A stretch of DNA of 64,000 nt from Clostridium sp. CF012 (GCF_018861755.1 NZ_JAHLEF010000026.1:1-64000), one strand, 5' to 3'; shown: positions 28,662-38,298, counted from the first letter of the stretch. Program-made: numbers and translations. The notes: generated by a model from the letters alone, not told the origin.

Positions 28662-29261
28662 CTATTTATATAGATTGAGCACATGAATAATTTCCTCAAC
28701 ACCTCTAGGCAAAAGATAATTAACACTCCTACCCGCTTTTATATTATTCCTAATATTGGTTGAGGATATGTCTATAATTGGCATATTTATATATATTATT
28801 TTCTTATTGAATTTTTCTTCTATATAACGCTTCTTCTTAGCCACTTCTTCCACTGTAAAGCCTGACCTATTATAAACAACGAGCTTACAACTATTGAGAA
28901 TTCTATCTACATTTTTCCACTTCTCTAGTTCCATTAAACTATCCACACCAATTAAAAAATACCATTCTATATTACGTTGCAATTCACTAAAAAGTTCAAC
29001 AGTTTCATAGGTATAGCTATTTTCTTTTTTATTTATTTCATAATCACTTATTTCAAAATGTACTTCTGATTCTATTGCCCTTTTGACTAAATCATATCTA
29101 ATTTGAGCATCTGTAATTTTCTTATCTTTTTTATGTGGTGGATTTCCTGCGGGCATGAATATAATTTTGTCTAAATGTAAATTGTATAACGCTTCATAGG
29201 CAATATGAATATGACCGATATGAATTGGATCAAAAGTTCCTCCAAAAATGGCCTTTTTCAA
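28662..29261 (-). CDS. nadD: Nicotinate-nucleotide adenylyltransferase
   Basis: Adenylates nicotinate mononucleotide in NAD synthesis. 199 residues with GGTFDPIHIGHIHIA (nucleotide-binding GxFDPxHxGH), the PHKKDKKITDAQIRYDLV region and the ISSTNIRNNIKAGRS motif. Translation starts at TTG behind GAGGGTG. Neighbour order yhbY-nadD-yqeK is a common Firmicute arrangement. Confidence 0.95.
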   Translation of the reverse strand: MKKAIFGGTFDPIHIGHIHIAYEALYNLHLDKIIFMPAGNPPHKKDKKITDAQIRYDLVKRAIESEVHFEISDYEINKKENSYTYETVELFSELQRNIEWYFLIGVDSLMELEKWKNVDRILNSCKLVVYNRSGFTVEEVAKKKRYIEEKFNKKIIYINMPIIDISSTNIRNNIKAGRSVNYLLPRGVEEIIHVLNLYK

Positions 29262-29349
29262 TGCAACACCCTCTTTATATTGTGATAAGTAATTGGTTTT
29301 TCAAGACATATTGGAAAATAATAACACAAGTTATGATTTTCCATAGAGG

Positions 29350-29374
29350 AAAAAGCATGTAATTTTACATGCTT
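29350..29374 (-). terminator. Terminator after yhbY
   Basis: AAAGCATGTAA, short loop, TTACATGCTTTTTC on the minus strand. It directly follows the yhbY stop. Confidence 0.85.
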
Positions 29375-29665
29375 TTATGGTAATTCAATTGTTGGCTTTT
29401 TTAAAGACCTTTTATAAAATACACATTTGCTACCAATACACTGAACTGCCTCAGCTCCTATGGCCTCACTAATTATATCTGATGCTTCTCTAGCAGTTAG
29501 CCCACTATTATTTAGAACTTTAATTTTAATAAGTTCTCTAGATTCTAGTGCCTCATTTACCTGCTTTAAAAAGTTTTCTTCTACCCCAGCTTTTCCAAGC
29601 TGAAATATTGGTTGTAATGTATTTGCAAGGGTTCTTAAATAACTTCTTTGCTTACTTGTAATCAT
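29375..29665 (-). CDS. yhbY: YhbY-type RNA-binding protein (CRM domain)
   Basis: 96-residue CRM-domain protein involved in large-subunit ribosome assembly. It has ITSKQRSYLRTLANTLQPIFQLGK at the start (GKxG loop: QLGKAGV), then a conserved LIKIKVLNN. AGGAGG precedes the ATG. It lies 53 nt downstream of obg, another ribosome-assembly factor. Confidence 0.93.
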   Translation of the reverse strand: MITSKQRSYLRTLANTLQPIFQLGKAGVEENFLKQVNEALESRELIKIKVLNNSGLTAREASDIISEAIGAEAVQCIGSKCVFYKRSLKKPTIELP

Positions 29666-29717
29666 AATATCCTCCTAGTCACATTCTTATAAGATAAGAA
29701 TTATTACTTCTTATCTT

Positions 29718-31001
29718 TTATAATAAGAATTCAAATTCAAAATTTTGTAATCTTACTGAATCTCCGTCTTGAATTCCTTTTGCAACTAGTGCATTAAATA
29801 CTCCCTTGTTTTTTAATACCTTGTGGAAATATTTAAGAGAATCCGGTTCATTTATATTTACAGCATTTAATAATCTATCAACAAAGCTTCCTTCAACAAC
29901 AAAAGTTCCTTCTTCATCTACACGAATAGTGTAGGTAAATCTCTTTTCTTCTATTATGAATTTATCTTCATCATTTATTACAAGTTCTGTAACTGGAATA
30001 GTAGATAACATTCTTGCTGCTTCTTTCATCAGTGCTTCTACGCCTTGACTTGTAGCTGCAGATATTTTAAATATTTTACTATCATCATATCCCATTTCGT
30101 TTAATTTTTTCTTAAAGTTTTCAAAGACTTCATCATCAAATAACATATCACTTTTATTAGCAGCTACTATTTGTGGTCTATCCCATAGTTTAACGTCATA
30201 TTTTTTAAGCTCTTCATTTATCTTTATAAAGTCTTCTACAGGGTCTCTACCTTCAATTCCTGAAATATCAACCACATGAATAAGCATTCTAGTTCTTTCA
30301 ATATGTCTTAAAAATCCTATTCCAAGACCTACTCCTTCAGCTGCTCCTTCAATAATTCCTGGTATATCAGCCATAACAAAACTCGGTATGCCTTTCACAT
30401 TTACTACTCCTAAACTTGGTTTTAAAGTAGTAAAGTGATAATTAGCTATTTTAGGTGTTGCTTTTGAAACTACTGAAAGCAACGTTGACTTACCTACATT
30501 AGGAAATCCTAGTAGTCCAACATCAGCAAGTAGTTTAAGTTCAAGCTTAATCCATCTTTCCTCTCCTGGCATTCCTGGTTCAGCAAAGTTTGGTGCTTGC
30601 CTTGTAGGTGTACAAAACTTAACATTACCTTTTCCGCCTTTTCCAGACCTGCAAATTACAAAAGTTTGACCATCATGTGATAAATCACACATTACTTTGT
30701 CTGTTTCCGCATCTCGTACAATTGTACCCATTGGAACTTTTACAAACAATTTTTCTCCAGCTTTTCCGTAACATTTAGATCCAGAACCTTGTACTCCATT
30801 ACTTGCAATAAATTTTCTTGCATATGAAAAGTCTAATAAAGTTGTCATACTAGCATCTACTACGAGTATTACGTCTCCACCGTCTCCACCATCTCCACCA
30901 TCCGGTCCACCCAGTGGTATATATTTTTCAGTTCTAAACGAAACGGCTCCATTTCCACCGTTACCTGATTTAACAAAAATCTTGGCTGTATCAATAAACA
31001 T
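29718..31001 (-). CDS. obg: GTPase Obg (CgtA)
   Basis: Essential GTPase for 50S assembly and stress/sporulation signalling. About 427 residues: an N-terminal glycine-rich Obg fold ([27 protein letters not shown]), a G domain with [28 protein letters not shown] and NKSD, and the C-terminal OCT domain. The start at 31001 (MFIDTAK) fits an AAGGTG site; a GTG three codons upstream is an alternative. It lies directly after a Spo0B-like gene, as in Bacillus. Confidence 0.96.
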   Translation of the reverse strand: MFIDTAKIFVKSGNGGNGAVSFRTEKYIPLGGPDGGDGGDGGDVILVVDASMTTLLDFSYARKFIASNGVQGSGSKCYGKAGEKLFVKVPMGTIVRDAETDKVMCDLSHDGQTFVICRSGKGGKGNVKFCTPTRQAPNFAEPGMPGEERWIKLELKLLADVGLLGFPNVGKSTLLSVVSKATPKIANYHFTTLKPSLGVVNVKGIPSFVMADIPGIIEGAAEGVGLGIGFLRHIERTRMLIHVVDISGIEGRDPVEDFIKINEELKKYDVKLWDRPQIVAANKSDMLFDDEVFENFKKKLNEMGYDDSKIFKISAATSQGVEALMKEAARMLSTIPVTELVINDEDKFIIEEKRFTYTIRVDEEGTFVVEGSFVDRLLNAVNINEPDSLKYFHKVLKNKGVFNALVAKGIQDGDSVRLQNFEFEFLL

Positions 31002-31065
31002 ATTTTTCACCTTACCTTAGCGCATTTTCTATTTTGTATTTTACTATTAACTATACTCTAATTTC

Positions 31066-31602
31066 TTAGAATATTAATCTATAAGCTATATTATTATCAA
31101 ACCCACATCTATAAATTTTAAAATCATCTATTTCTATATCTATTAGTTGCCATTCATCCATCCAACTTATTTCGCCTATCATAACCTCATTATTAGTAAG
31201 GAGTAAACTTTCCCCTAATTCGTCTTGGAATATATAAATATATACAAATTTTTGATCAGTATCTTCTATTTCCATAAATATAGTGTTAACTAAATCACTT
31301 TTTTTATTATATTCATTTTCAAAATTTTTTTCTTTAAAATTACTAATCTCAATATCTATTTCTACCTTAACTTCATTTGCCCATAATTTTTTAATATTTG
31401 TCTCAAGGCATAGTGAAAATCCATCATCTTGCAATTTATAAATTTCACTAATAATTTCGTTTTGCTTCGATAATTTATCAATGTACTCCAAAGCACCCTG
31501 AGGCCTTTTAATTTGCAAATAACCATATATAACTTGAAGATCATTCATAAAATCGTGTCTTTGTTTTCTAAGTAAGCTTATATAATTTTCTAATTCATTC
31601 AT
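31066..31602 (-). CDS. Spo0B-like histidine phosphotransferase
   Basis: 178 residues. The N-terminal two-helix region has the Spo0B H-box RKQRHDFMNDLQVIYGYLQ with the candidate phospho-acceptor H16, followed by a second helix (EYIDKLSKQNEIISEIY) and a small alpha-beta C-terminal half, the layout of Spo0B. It lies in the conserved order rplU-prp-rpmA-spo0B-obg of Bacillus. Clostridia are usually described as phosphorylating Spo0A directly, without Spo0B. It is therefore either a true phosphorelay protein or a related orphan. GGAGGA precedes the ATG. Confidence 0.75.
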   Translation of the reverse strand: MNELENYISLLRKQRHDFMNDLQVIYGYLQIKRPQGALEYIDKLSKQNEIISEIYKLQDDGFSLCLETNIKKLWANEVKVEIDIEISNFKEKNFENEYNKKSDLVNTIFMEIEDTDQKFVYIYIFQDELGESLLLTNNEVMIGEISWMDEWQLIDIEIDDFKIYRCGFDNNIAYRLIF

Positions 31603-31627
31603 TACTATCCTCCGAAAGAGAATTTTA

Positions 31628-31654
31628 AAAAAGCACCCTTTAAGGGTGCCTTAA
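31628..31654 (-). terminator. Terminator after rpmA
   Basis: GGCACCC, TTAAA-type loop, GGGTGC, then TTTTTT on the minus strand. It ends the rplU-prp-rpmA operon. Confidence 0.88.
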
Positions 31655-31655
31655 A

Positions 31656-31967
31656 CTATTCAGCCATTGCAATTGCTTCTACTTCTAAATCAACAGGATA
31701 AACGCTTGCTTTTTTCTTCATTTTTCCCATTCTTTCGAATTTAACAACTCCATCAACTTTAGCAAAAAGAGTGTCATCTCCACCTATTCCAACATTGTTT
31801 CCTGGATGGATTTTTGTTCCTCTTTGTCTTACTAAAATGTTTCCCGCAAGAACGAATTGTCCATCTGCACGTTTAGTCCCAAGTCTCTTAGATTCACTAT
31901 CTCTACCGTTTCTTGAGCTACCTACTCCTTTTTTGTGAGCAAATAACTGAAGGTTCATAACTAGCAT
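31656..31967 (-). CDS. rpmA: 50S ribosomal protein L27 (with cleavable N-terminal extension)
   Basis: L27 reaches the peptidyl-transferase centre of the large subunit. 103 residues, with the [17 protein letters not shown] core. The start [10 protein letters not shown] precedes HKKGVGSS, i.e. a [10 protein letters not shown]-type junction, as in Firmicute L27s whose N-terminal extension is removed by the protease Prp. The prp gene lies just upstream in the same operon. AGGAGGTG precedes the ATG. Confidence 0.97.
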   Translation of the reverse strand: MLVMNLQLFAHKKGVGSSRNGRDSESKRLGTKRADGQFVLAGNILVRQRGTKIHPGNNVGIGGDDTLFAKVDGVVKFERMGKMKKKASVYPVDLEVEAIAMAE

Positions 31968-31971
31968 AGTA

Positions 31972-32304
31972 TTACACCTCCTCTGTTTCTACTTTTATAT
32001 ATTTACCATAAGTAATTTCTATACTTTTAAGTCCAAGTATCATTGTTTCTAGTAAAACTTGACATCTTTCAACATCTTCCAAAGTTTGATTTTCTAAATT
32101 TAAATTTAGAAATCCATCCTCTATACAATACTTTACCTTAATTTTCAAAACTTCCTCAATCCCAATTACTGTAGTTTGAGAAATTGCTGAAATAGCAGAA
32201 CAAATTAAATCTACATCTAACTGTTCTTCCTTTGGCATAGCATGACCTTTTATTTTAAAAGAAACTATTTCACCTTTTCTTCGAACAAATTCAACTTTTA
32301 CCAT
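31972..32304 (-). CDS. prp: Ribosomal-processing cysteine protease Prp
   Basis: Removes the N-terminal extension of L27, an essential step in Firmicute ribosome maturation. 110 residues, with the catalytic pair H21 (IKGHAM) and C35 (LICSAISAI), and the ending [15 protein letters not shown]. It sits between rplU and rpmA, its normal place (ysxB in B. subtilis). Confidence 0.93.
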   Translation of the reverse strand: MVKVEFVRRKGEIVSFKIKGHAMPKEEQLDVDLICSAISAISQTTVIGIEEVLKIKVKYCIEDGFLNLNLENQTLEDVERCQVLLETMILGLKSIEITYGKYIKVETEEV

Positions 32305-32306
32305 AA

Positions 32307-32618
32307 TTAAGCTTCAATCTTCTCGATTTGAATCTTAGTATATGATTGCCTATGTCCTTGTTTCTTTCTGTAATCTAACTTTCTCTTAAACTTGAAAACT
32401 ATAATCTTTTTAGCTTTTCCTTGTGCTAATACTTTAGCAACAACTTTAGCTCCAGCAACTAGAGGTTTCCCAATTACTAAACCATCTTCCTTGCCTACTG
32501 CAAGAATCTCATTTAATTCAACTGTTGTCTCAACTTCAGCATTCAATTTTTCAACGAATAAAACGTCTCCTTCTTGAACTCTGTATTGTTTTCCACCAGT
32601 AAGTACTACTGCGTACAT
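32307..32618 (-). CDS. rplU: 50S ribosomal protein L21
   Basis: Large-subunit protein binding 23S rRNA. 103 residues, starting [18 protein letters not shown] and ending with the [16 protein letters not shown] basic motif. The start is placed at 32618, with AAGGAGGTG directly before it; an upstream in-frame ATG lies within the leader. First gene of the rplU-prp-rpmA operon. Confidence 0.97.
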   Translation of the reverse strand: MYAVVLTGGKQYRVQEGDVLFVEKLNAEVETTVELNEILAVGKEDGLVIGKPLVAGAKVVAKVLAQGKAKKIIVFKFKRKLDYRKKQGHRQSYTKIQIEKIEA

Positions 32619-32725
32619 AAAATACACCTCCTTGATCCAGTCTCGCCATCTCAGGTACATACTTATATGTAAATTTATTTCTCAATAAGTGAGTATGTTT
32701 TATAACCTTATGTGGGCGGTCTACA
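32619..32725 (-). promoter_or_regulatory. Candidate L21 leader (rplU 5' UTR)
   Basis: The transcript leader from the promoter at 32732-32760 to the rplU start is about 105 nt. It contains GACCGCCC near its start and a later GATGGCGAG that can pair, enclosing a CATACT...AGTATG stem. A structured L21 leader is known in Firmicutes; the match here is judged by position and pairing only. Confidence 0.5.
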
Positions 32726-32731
32726 AAAGGT

Positions 32732-32760
32732 ATTTTAACATATATCTATATGTTTGTAAA
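32732..32760 (-). promoter_or_regulatory. Promoter of the rplU operon
   Basis: On the minus strand, TTTACA (32755-32760), a 17-bp spacer and TAAAAT (32732-32737). It lies upstream of the L21 leader and just after the RNase G stop. Confidence 0.75.
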
Positions 32761-32766
32761 GCATAT

Positions 32767-34209
32767 TTAACCATATATCTTATATGTTTGCAAATTCCTT
32801 ATTTGATTTGCAAAAATTAGCGATTCAACTTTGAATTTTTCTAAATGAATTATAAAATTCACATAAACACTATTTTCTAGTGCTCCTATAAGCCTTACAA
32901 ACTCTAAAACGTCTTCCATAATATCCTTTTGATAAACTTCGTCAATTTCTATATATATATCTTTTATGCCCTGTTCCTTATGAATCTTAAAAATTTCATT
33001 TTTTATCAAAAATTGAATATAGGATAATTTAACTCTACTACTTTTACCAAAGCAATGCTTGCAAGGTTCCTCAATAAACTCGTATATAGACTTTCCGCGC
33101 CTACGTCTTGCAATTTGAACTAGATTCAGCTGCGTAAAGGGATAAATTACAGTCTTATTCTTATCATCTGCAAATCCTACTCTTAAAGTATCTAATATAC
33201 TTCTCCTCACCTCTAAATCCTCAATATCAATAAAGTCTATTATAATAATTCCACTTAAATTTCGGAGTCTTATTTGTCTTGCAATCTCTTCTGCTGCCTC
33301 AATATCAGTGCTTTGTGCAGTCTTTTGTAGCGAACGACCCTTTACATTCTTTCCAGAATTAACATCAATTACATACATTGCCTCAGTTTTATCAATTACA
33401 ATATTCCCACCACATTTTAATGTTATCCTATGATTTCTAAGACTCAGTATTTCTTTTTCTATTCCATAATAATCGAATAGCATTCTACTTTCATTATGAA
33501 GCTCTACTTTTACTGAAATATCTTTTCGATGCTCTGTAAATTTTTTTGCATATTCAAAATCAATTTCATTGTTTAATACTATTTTAAAAGTATTTTTGTC
33601 TAAAATATCACGTAGCGTTCTGTTTAAAGCTCCTGCATCACTAAATAACAAAATAGGGTTTCTTGAGTACTGCGCCTGTTTTATAATTCCCTTGTATATT
33701 TCATATAATTCTTCAACTTCATCATTTAGAATACTAAGGTCTACATCTACGGCATTAGTCCTAATCATAACCCCTATATCCTCAGGTTTATTTAATCCAC
33801 TTGCCACCATATCTTCAAAATAACTATTGTTTATTTTTTTAGAAAAACTTATGTCTTTATTCATGTTTCCAACCACGCAGTAAACCCCTGCAATGCCAAA
33901 AGCACTAGTAACTTTTGCTCCTTTTTTATCTATTCCTTCTTTTAAAACTTCAACTATAATTTCGTCGCCTTTTTTTATCTTTGTATTATTAAATCTTTCA
34001 TCTAAATACATATAACAATCTTTATCGTGCCCAATATCTATAAAAGCACACTTAATTGCTGGAACAATATTTTTCACTACCCCCTTATATATTTCTCCGG
34101 GGATTGGACCACTTGAATCCTCTTCTATGAAGCATTCCTTTAGTTTGTTATTTTCTTTTATGGCTATCCTTAGAAATTCTTCTTGTCTTTCAATATATAT
34201 TTCTTTCAC
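32767..34209 (-). CDS. rng: Ribonuclease G/E family
   Basis: Endoribonuclease that trims rRNA and degrades mRNA. 480 residues: an N-terminal S1 domain (PGEIYKGVVKNIVPAIKCAF), an RNase H-like fold with the metal-binding aspartates in VIDVNSGKNVKG and IIIDFIDIED, and the Zn-link motif CKHCFG near residue 388. GTG start behind AGGAGC. It lies 21 nt downstream of the TIGR03936 gene. Confidence 0.95.
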   Translation of the reverse strand: MKEIYIERQEEFLRIAIKENNKLKECFIEEDSSGPIPGEIYKGVVKNIVPAIKCAFIDIGHDKDCYMYLDERFNNTKIKKGDEIIVEVLKEGIDKKGAKVTSAFGIAGVYCVVGNMNKDISFSKKINNSYFEDMVASGLNKPEDIGVMIRTNAVDVDLSILNDEVEELYEIYKGIIKQAQYSRNPILLFSDAGALNRTLRDILDKNTFKIVLNNEIDFEYAKKFTEHRKDISVKVELHNESRMLFDYYGIEKEILSLRNHRITLKCGGNIVIDKTEAMYVIDVNSGKNVKGRSLQKTAQSTDIEAAEEIARQIRLRNLSGIIIIDFIDIEDLEVRRSILDTLRVGFADDKNKTVIYPFTQLNLVQIARRRRGKSIYEFIEEPCKHCFGKSSRVKLSYIQFLIKNEIFKIHKEQGIKDIYIEIDEVYQKDIMEDVLEFVRLIGALENSVYVNFIIHLEKFKVESLIFANQIRNLQTYKIYG

Positions 34210-34230
34210 TTTAACCCAGCTCCTGTTTTA

Positions 34231-34935
34231 CTAATTTTTAAAAAACTCGCTAAGAGTGACTAATTTATCGTCTTTAGTTGCAAACATTTCTTCCCTTTGT
34301 ATATCAACAAAAGCCTCTTTATTGATATCTTTAAAATTTCCCTTAATATAATCTGCAAGTAGCTGTGCAGATAGATTATTACGACTTCCACAAGCGATAA
34401 GTGCCCTTATAATAAGTATAGATCCATCTATCTCATATTCAAATTTATACACTAAGGGTTTTATATTAACCATTTTTTCTCCACTTTTACTCTTTTTAAT
34501 AATATTCCACTCATCCTTACTAGAAAGACCTTTTAATATTTCTATTACTTTCTCTTCCTGAGTGAATTTTAGTTTGATTATATATTTCGCAGCATCTATA
34601 ATTGCCATAGCCTGTGATTGCTTTTTCCCCTCAACAGGAATTATATTAACCACATCTAAAATTTTAATTCCCCTGGGCGAGTTTTCATTCATTTTATCCA
34701 TAATATATTTTTCTTCTAACTCACAATTTAAAACTACATCCATGTATTCTCCACTAGAATGTGTTCCTACAGACAATGGCTGAGCAATGGACACTGCCAT
34801 ATGAGGATTAAACCCTTTTGAATACTCAATTGGGAGTTCTGATCTTTTAATTATTTTTTGTAGGGTTCTCATCAAATCTAAGTGAGCGATAAATTTAATC
34901 TCACTGTCTTTACTATACTTAATTAGATAACGCAC
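34231..34935 (-). CDS. TIGR03936 family radical SAM-associated protein (DUF2344)
   Basis: About 234 residues. The start VRYLIKYSKDSEIKFIAHLD with LPIEYSKGFNPHM is typical of the family, which always sits next to a TIGR03960 radical SAM protein. I place the start at the GTG at 34935; it overlaps the end of that gene by 17 nt, meaning translational coupling. The exact function is not known; the pair is often linked to rplU and rng as here. Confidence 0.85.
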   Translation of the reverse strand: MRYLIKYSKDSEIKFIAHLDLMRTLQKIIKRSELPIEYSKGFNPHMAVSIAQPLSVGTHSSGEYMDVVLNCELEEKYIMDKMNENSPRGIKILDVVNIIPVEGKKQSQAMAIIDAAKYIIKLKFTQEEKVIEILKGLSSKDEWNIIKKSKSGEKMVNIKPLVYKFEYEIDGSILIIRALIACGSRNNLSAQLLADYIKGNFKDINKEAFVDIQREEMFATKDDKLVTLSEFFKN

Positions 34936-36772
34936 TATGGAAACACGTCCCTTCTTTAAAATTAACATTAACACCACAGTCTGTGCAACCTAGTTTACAA
35001 TTTTGTGTTAATTCTGCTTTTTTAGCTTTTTCATTTTCTAAAATTAAGTATTCCTTATTCACACCAATATCTATGAAATCCCATGGAAGTATCTCGTCGT
35101 AACTTCTCTCTCTGTAAGCATAGAAGCTGCCGTCAACCCCGCATTCTTCCATAGCCTCTTGCCATAATTCAAATTTGAAATGTTCAGACCAACCATCAAA
35201 TTTAGCGCCCTTTTCAAACGCCTTTATTATAACATCACAAATTCTTCTGTCTCCTCTAGCAATAACTGCCTCTAGGTATGAAACTATAGATTCATGATAG
35301 TTATACGTAACTGCCTTACTTGTTATAGCATACTTAACTGCTTTAATTTTTTCTACTACCTCATCCATGGTGCTTTGAGGTGCCCATTGGAAAGGTGTAA
35401 ATGGTTTTGGTACAAATATAGCAGAACTTGTAGTAACCCTTAGGCCTCTTTTTCTTACTTCTTTAGGAATTTTAAAGTATTCTCCTGCAACCTTGTCTGA
35501 TAACTCTGCAATACCACGTACATCTTCCATAGTTTCATAAGGAAGCCCCACCATAAAGTAAAGCTTTATGGTTGACCAACCGGAAGCAAATACGCTACTA
35601 GCTGCTTCTAATATTTTCTCTTCTGTAACACCCTTGTTTATAATATCTCTCATTCTTTGGGTTCCTGCTTCTGGTGCGAAAGTTAAGCCAGTTTTTCTTG
35701 CCTTTTGTATTTGATTTATTAAATCCACAGAAAAAGAATCTATTCTAATGGAAGGCAAAGATACGCTGAGGTGGTTTTCTTTGTTTTTTTCCATAAGAGT
35801 AGCTATAAGGTTATGTATATCTGAATAATCACAAATACTCAGTGAACTTAGTGATATTTCTCTATATCCTGTACTTTTCAATAATTTATCTGCTGCCTCT
35901 ACAAGGGTATCCGTAGTTTTTTCTCTTACTGGTCTATATATCATGCCCGCTTGGCAAAATCTACATCCATTGGTGCACCCTCTAAAGGTCTCGAGTATTA
36001 CTCTATCATGTACTATTTCAATATATGGAACTACCATTTCTTCTGGATAGGCAACCTTATTAAAATCTGCTACGAACCTTTTCACAACGCGATTTGGAAC
36101 ATCTGGGTATTTAGGCTTAAATTCACGAATAGTATTGTCCTCATTATAAGATACCTCATATAAGGAAGGCACATATATTCCTCTAATTTTAGATATCTCT
36201 CTTAGAAATTCACTTTTCTTACCTTTGCCTTTATACTTTTTATAAACATCTATCACGTCATTCATTATTTCTTCGCCTTCACCAATCTCAAAGAAATCCA
36301 CTATATCATGTAGCGGTTCAGGATTATAAGCACAAGGACCTCCAGCCATTATGATAGGTTCATCTTCACCTCTCTTTGAGGCTCTTATAGTTATACCTGA
36401 CATATCTAGCATGTTAAGTATATTAGTGTAACTCATCTCATATTGAAGAGTAAACCCTAAAAAATCGAATTCATTTAGTGAATCCTTGCTCTCTAGTGCA
36501 TAAAGTGCTATATTATTTTCTCTCATTTCTTTTTCCATGTCTGGCCAAGGAGCAAAAACTCGCTCGCAATAGGTATCAGTCCTAGAATTTAACACATGGT
36601 AAAGTATTCTACTTCCTAAATGGGACATGCCCACTTCATATACATCTGGAAAGCAAAAAGCAAATCTTATATCCACACTTTCTATATCTTTATAACAACA
36701 ATTAAGTTCTCCGCCTACATATCTGGCAGGCTTTTCAACTTTAAATAAAATATCATCAGAAATTTTGTTCAT
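34919..36772 (-). CDS. TIGR03960 family B12-binding-like radical SAM protein
   Basis: About 617 residues. The radical SAM cluster is C266-x3-C270-x2-C273 (CTNGCRFCQAG). The N-terminal half resembles a B12-binding fold (DIRFAFCFPDVYEVGMSHLGSR). The C-terminus adds a cysteine motif (CKLGCTDCGVN) that may hold a second cluster. The start is placed at 36772, with AGGAGGG immediately before it. The substrate of this family is unknown. Confidence 0.88.
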   Translation of the reverse strand: MNKISDDILFKVEKPARYVGGELNCCYKDIESVDIRFAFCFPDVYEVGMSHLGSRILYHVLNSRTDTYCERVFAPWPDMEKEMRENNIALYALESKDSLNEFDFLGFTLQYEMSYTNILNMLDMSGITIRASKRGEDEPIIMAGGPCAYNPEPLHDIVDFFEIGEGEEIMNDVIDVYKKYKGKGKKSEFLREISKIRGIYVPSLYEVSYNEDNTIREFKPKYPDVPNRVVKRFVADFNKVAYPEEMVVPYIEIVHDRVILETFRGCTNGCRFCQAGMIYRPVREKTTDTLVEAADKLLKSTGYREISLSSLSICDYSDIHNLIATLMEKNKENHLSVSLPSIRIDSFSVDLINQIQKARKTGLTFAPEAGTQRMRDIINKGVTEEKILEAASSVFASGWSTIKLYFMVGLPYETMEDVRGIAELSDKVAGEYFKIPKEVRKRGLRVTTSSAIFVPKPFTPFQWAPQSTMDEVVEKIKAVKYAITSKAVTYNYHESIVSYLEAVIARGDRRICDVIIKAFEKGAKFDGWSEHFKFELWQEAMEECGVDGSFYAYRERSYDEILPWDFIDIGVNKEYLILENEKAKKAELTQNCKLGCTDCGVNVNFKEGTCFHSALSN

Positions 36773-36922
36773 AGAAATCCCTCCTGGTTTTTTCACTAAG
36801 GCAGCTAATAATTGCAGCTTTTATCTACCTTACCTTTCTTACATTATTATATTTTAACACATGAAAGTTAAATCTCAAAATGAAAAATAATTCTATTCAT
36901 CTCAAATAAACGAACACGTCAA

Positions 36923-36953
36923 AAAATACCAGTCTATTAAAGGCTGGTATTTT
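36923..36953 (-). terminator. Terminator after spoIVFB
   Basis: AAAATACCAGCC, loop, TGGTATTTTTT on the minus strand; it follows the SpoIVFB-type protease gene. Confidence 0.82.
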
Positions 36954-36980
36954 CACTAGTTATTTTTTTAAGCTACCATT

Positions 36981-37841
36981 TTATAATGTATTTTTTACTT
37001 TCTTAATATCAATATACTCCTGCAAGCTTACATTACCATAATCTTTTATTGCCTGAATTATTTCCTCTTCATACAGAACTTCTATCACACTCATATTTTC
37101 ATCGAGTACCGTAAATACATTATATTTATTCTTATCAACCATTCCCAGTGCCGATAATAAATCCTTCTTACAAAAAATAGATATACTTCTATTCTCTATA
37201 TACCCTCTCTTTATAAATCTGTATCTTTTCTTGATAATATAACCCATAATCAAATATACTATCCTTTCCTTCTCTTTAATTGAAGATATTAAAATGAATA
37301 TAGAAATTAAGCCTAAATTGAAATTACTTTTATTCGCTGCAACACTTACAAAATATATAAACATGAAAATAATTCCGAGGACCATACTAACCCTAACAGA
37401 AATTTCATGAGCCTTTCTATATATAGTTTTAGTACTAAGTATATCCCTAAGCACCCTGCCACCATCCAGGGGAAAGGCTGGGATAAGATTAAAAATACCT
37501 ATAGCTAAATTGCTGTTACATATTAAATGCAAATAAGGTCTACTAAACAGTATAAATAAGACATAAAAAATAGCTGCGAGTAATAAGTTTAATAAGGGCC
37601 CTGATAATGAAATTATTATATCTTCTTTTGGGCTTGCTTCATCTAAATCCTTCACCTTAAGTACTGCTCCTATAGGAAGTATTTCTATGTCAAAACCCGA
37701 AAAACCTAAAATTCTGGCCGTCAAATAATGCATTAGCTCATGAATGAACACTAGAATAAAAGCAATTATAATTTCCCCTTTAAACCCTAATATTAACAAT
37801 AAGATAATGTACGGCAGAAATAACTTACTTATTCTTACCAT
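36981..37841 (-). CDS. spoIVFB: SpoIVFB-type intramembrane metalloprotease (M50)
   Basis: Site-2-type protease; in sporulation it cleaves pro-sigma K in the mother cell. 286 residues with several transmembrane helices. Zinc motif HELMH (H34, E35, H38) lies in a helix, and a second metal motif is LDGG in FPLDGGRVLRD. The C-terminal 80 residues resemble a CBS domain. It lies next to a short SpoIVFA-like gene and near minCDE, a conserved synteny. The ATG follows GGGGGA. Confidence 0.9.
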   Translation of the reverse strand: MVRISKLFLPYIILLLILGFKGEIIIAFILVFIHELMHYLTARILGFSGFDIEILPIGAVLKVKDLDEASPKEDIIISLSGPLLNLLLAAIFYVLFILFSRPYLHLICNSNLAIGIFNLIPAFPLDGGRVLRDILSTKTIYRKAHEISVRVSMVLGIIFMFIYFVSVAANKSNFNLGLISIFILISSIKEKERIVYLIMGYIIKKRYRFIKRGYIENRSISIFCKKDLLSALGMVDKNKYNVFTVLDENMSVIEVLYEEEIIQAIKDYGNVSLQEYIDIKKVKNTL

Positions 37842-37911
37842 TAATATCCCCCATAGTAATTACTATAATTGCTGAATAAAAAATAAGCTTCACTATAAAT
37901 TATTAAAATCC

Positions 37912-38298
37912 TTAAAGCCCGATATTTTTATCAGTTACCTCATATTCACTGGAAATTGTGCTTTTAATCTTTTCTATAAAATTTACTGTAATTATTTCTA
38001 TATCCTTTACTTTAAAACCCTTAGCTTTAACTATTAATGTACTATAGTCATATTTTTTGTTTATTGCCTCCTTAGTATAATTATAAGCACTTTGAGTTGT
38101 AGTATTAACAACCACTTTGCAAAATATTACAAAAATAAACAATATAAGTACCCCAGTAAGTTCCCTAGTTAATCTCTTTATATAAAAATTCCATATTCTA
38201 CTTTGTCCCATACTTTCACTAGCAAAATTATTTGTGCCCCTCTGTTTTTTAGCCAAATTATTATAATAGCTTTGATACTGCGTATTATAATTACCCAT
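37912..38298 (-). CDS. Short SpoIVFA-like membrane protein
   Basis: 128 residues with one membrane helix near residues 53-70 (GVLILFIFVIFCKVVVN) and a short extracytoplasmic tail. Its position directly upstream of spoIVFB and downstream of minCDE-rodA-mgsA is that of spoIVFA. B. subtilis SpoIVFA is about 264 residues with a LytM-type domain; no such domain is visible here, so the gene is a shortened form or an unrelated small protein. The start at 38298 (MGNYNTQYQS) fits GAGGGGGA. Confidence 0.55.
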   Translation of the reverse strand: MGNYNTQYQSYYNNLAKKQRGTNNFASESMGQSRIWNFYIKRLTRELTGVLILFIFVIFCKVVVNTTTQSAYNYTKEAINKKYDYSTLIVKAKGFKVKDIEIITVNFIEKIKSTISSEYEVTDKNIGL

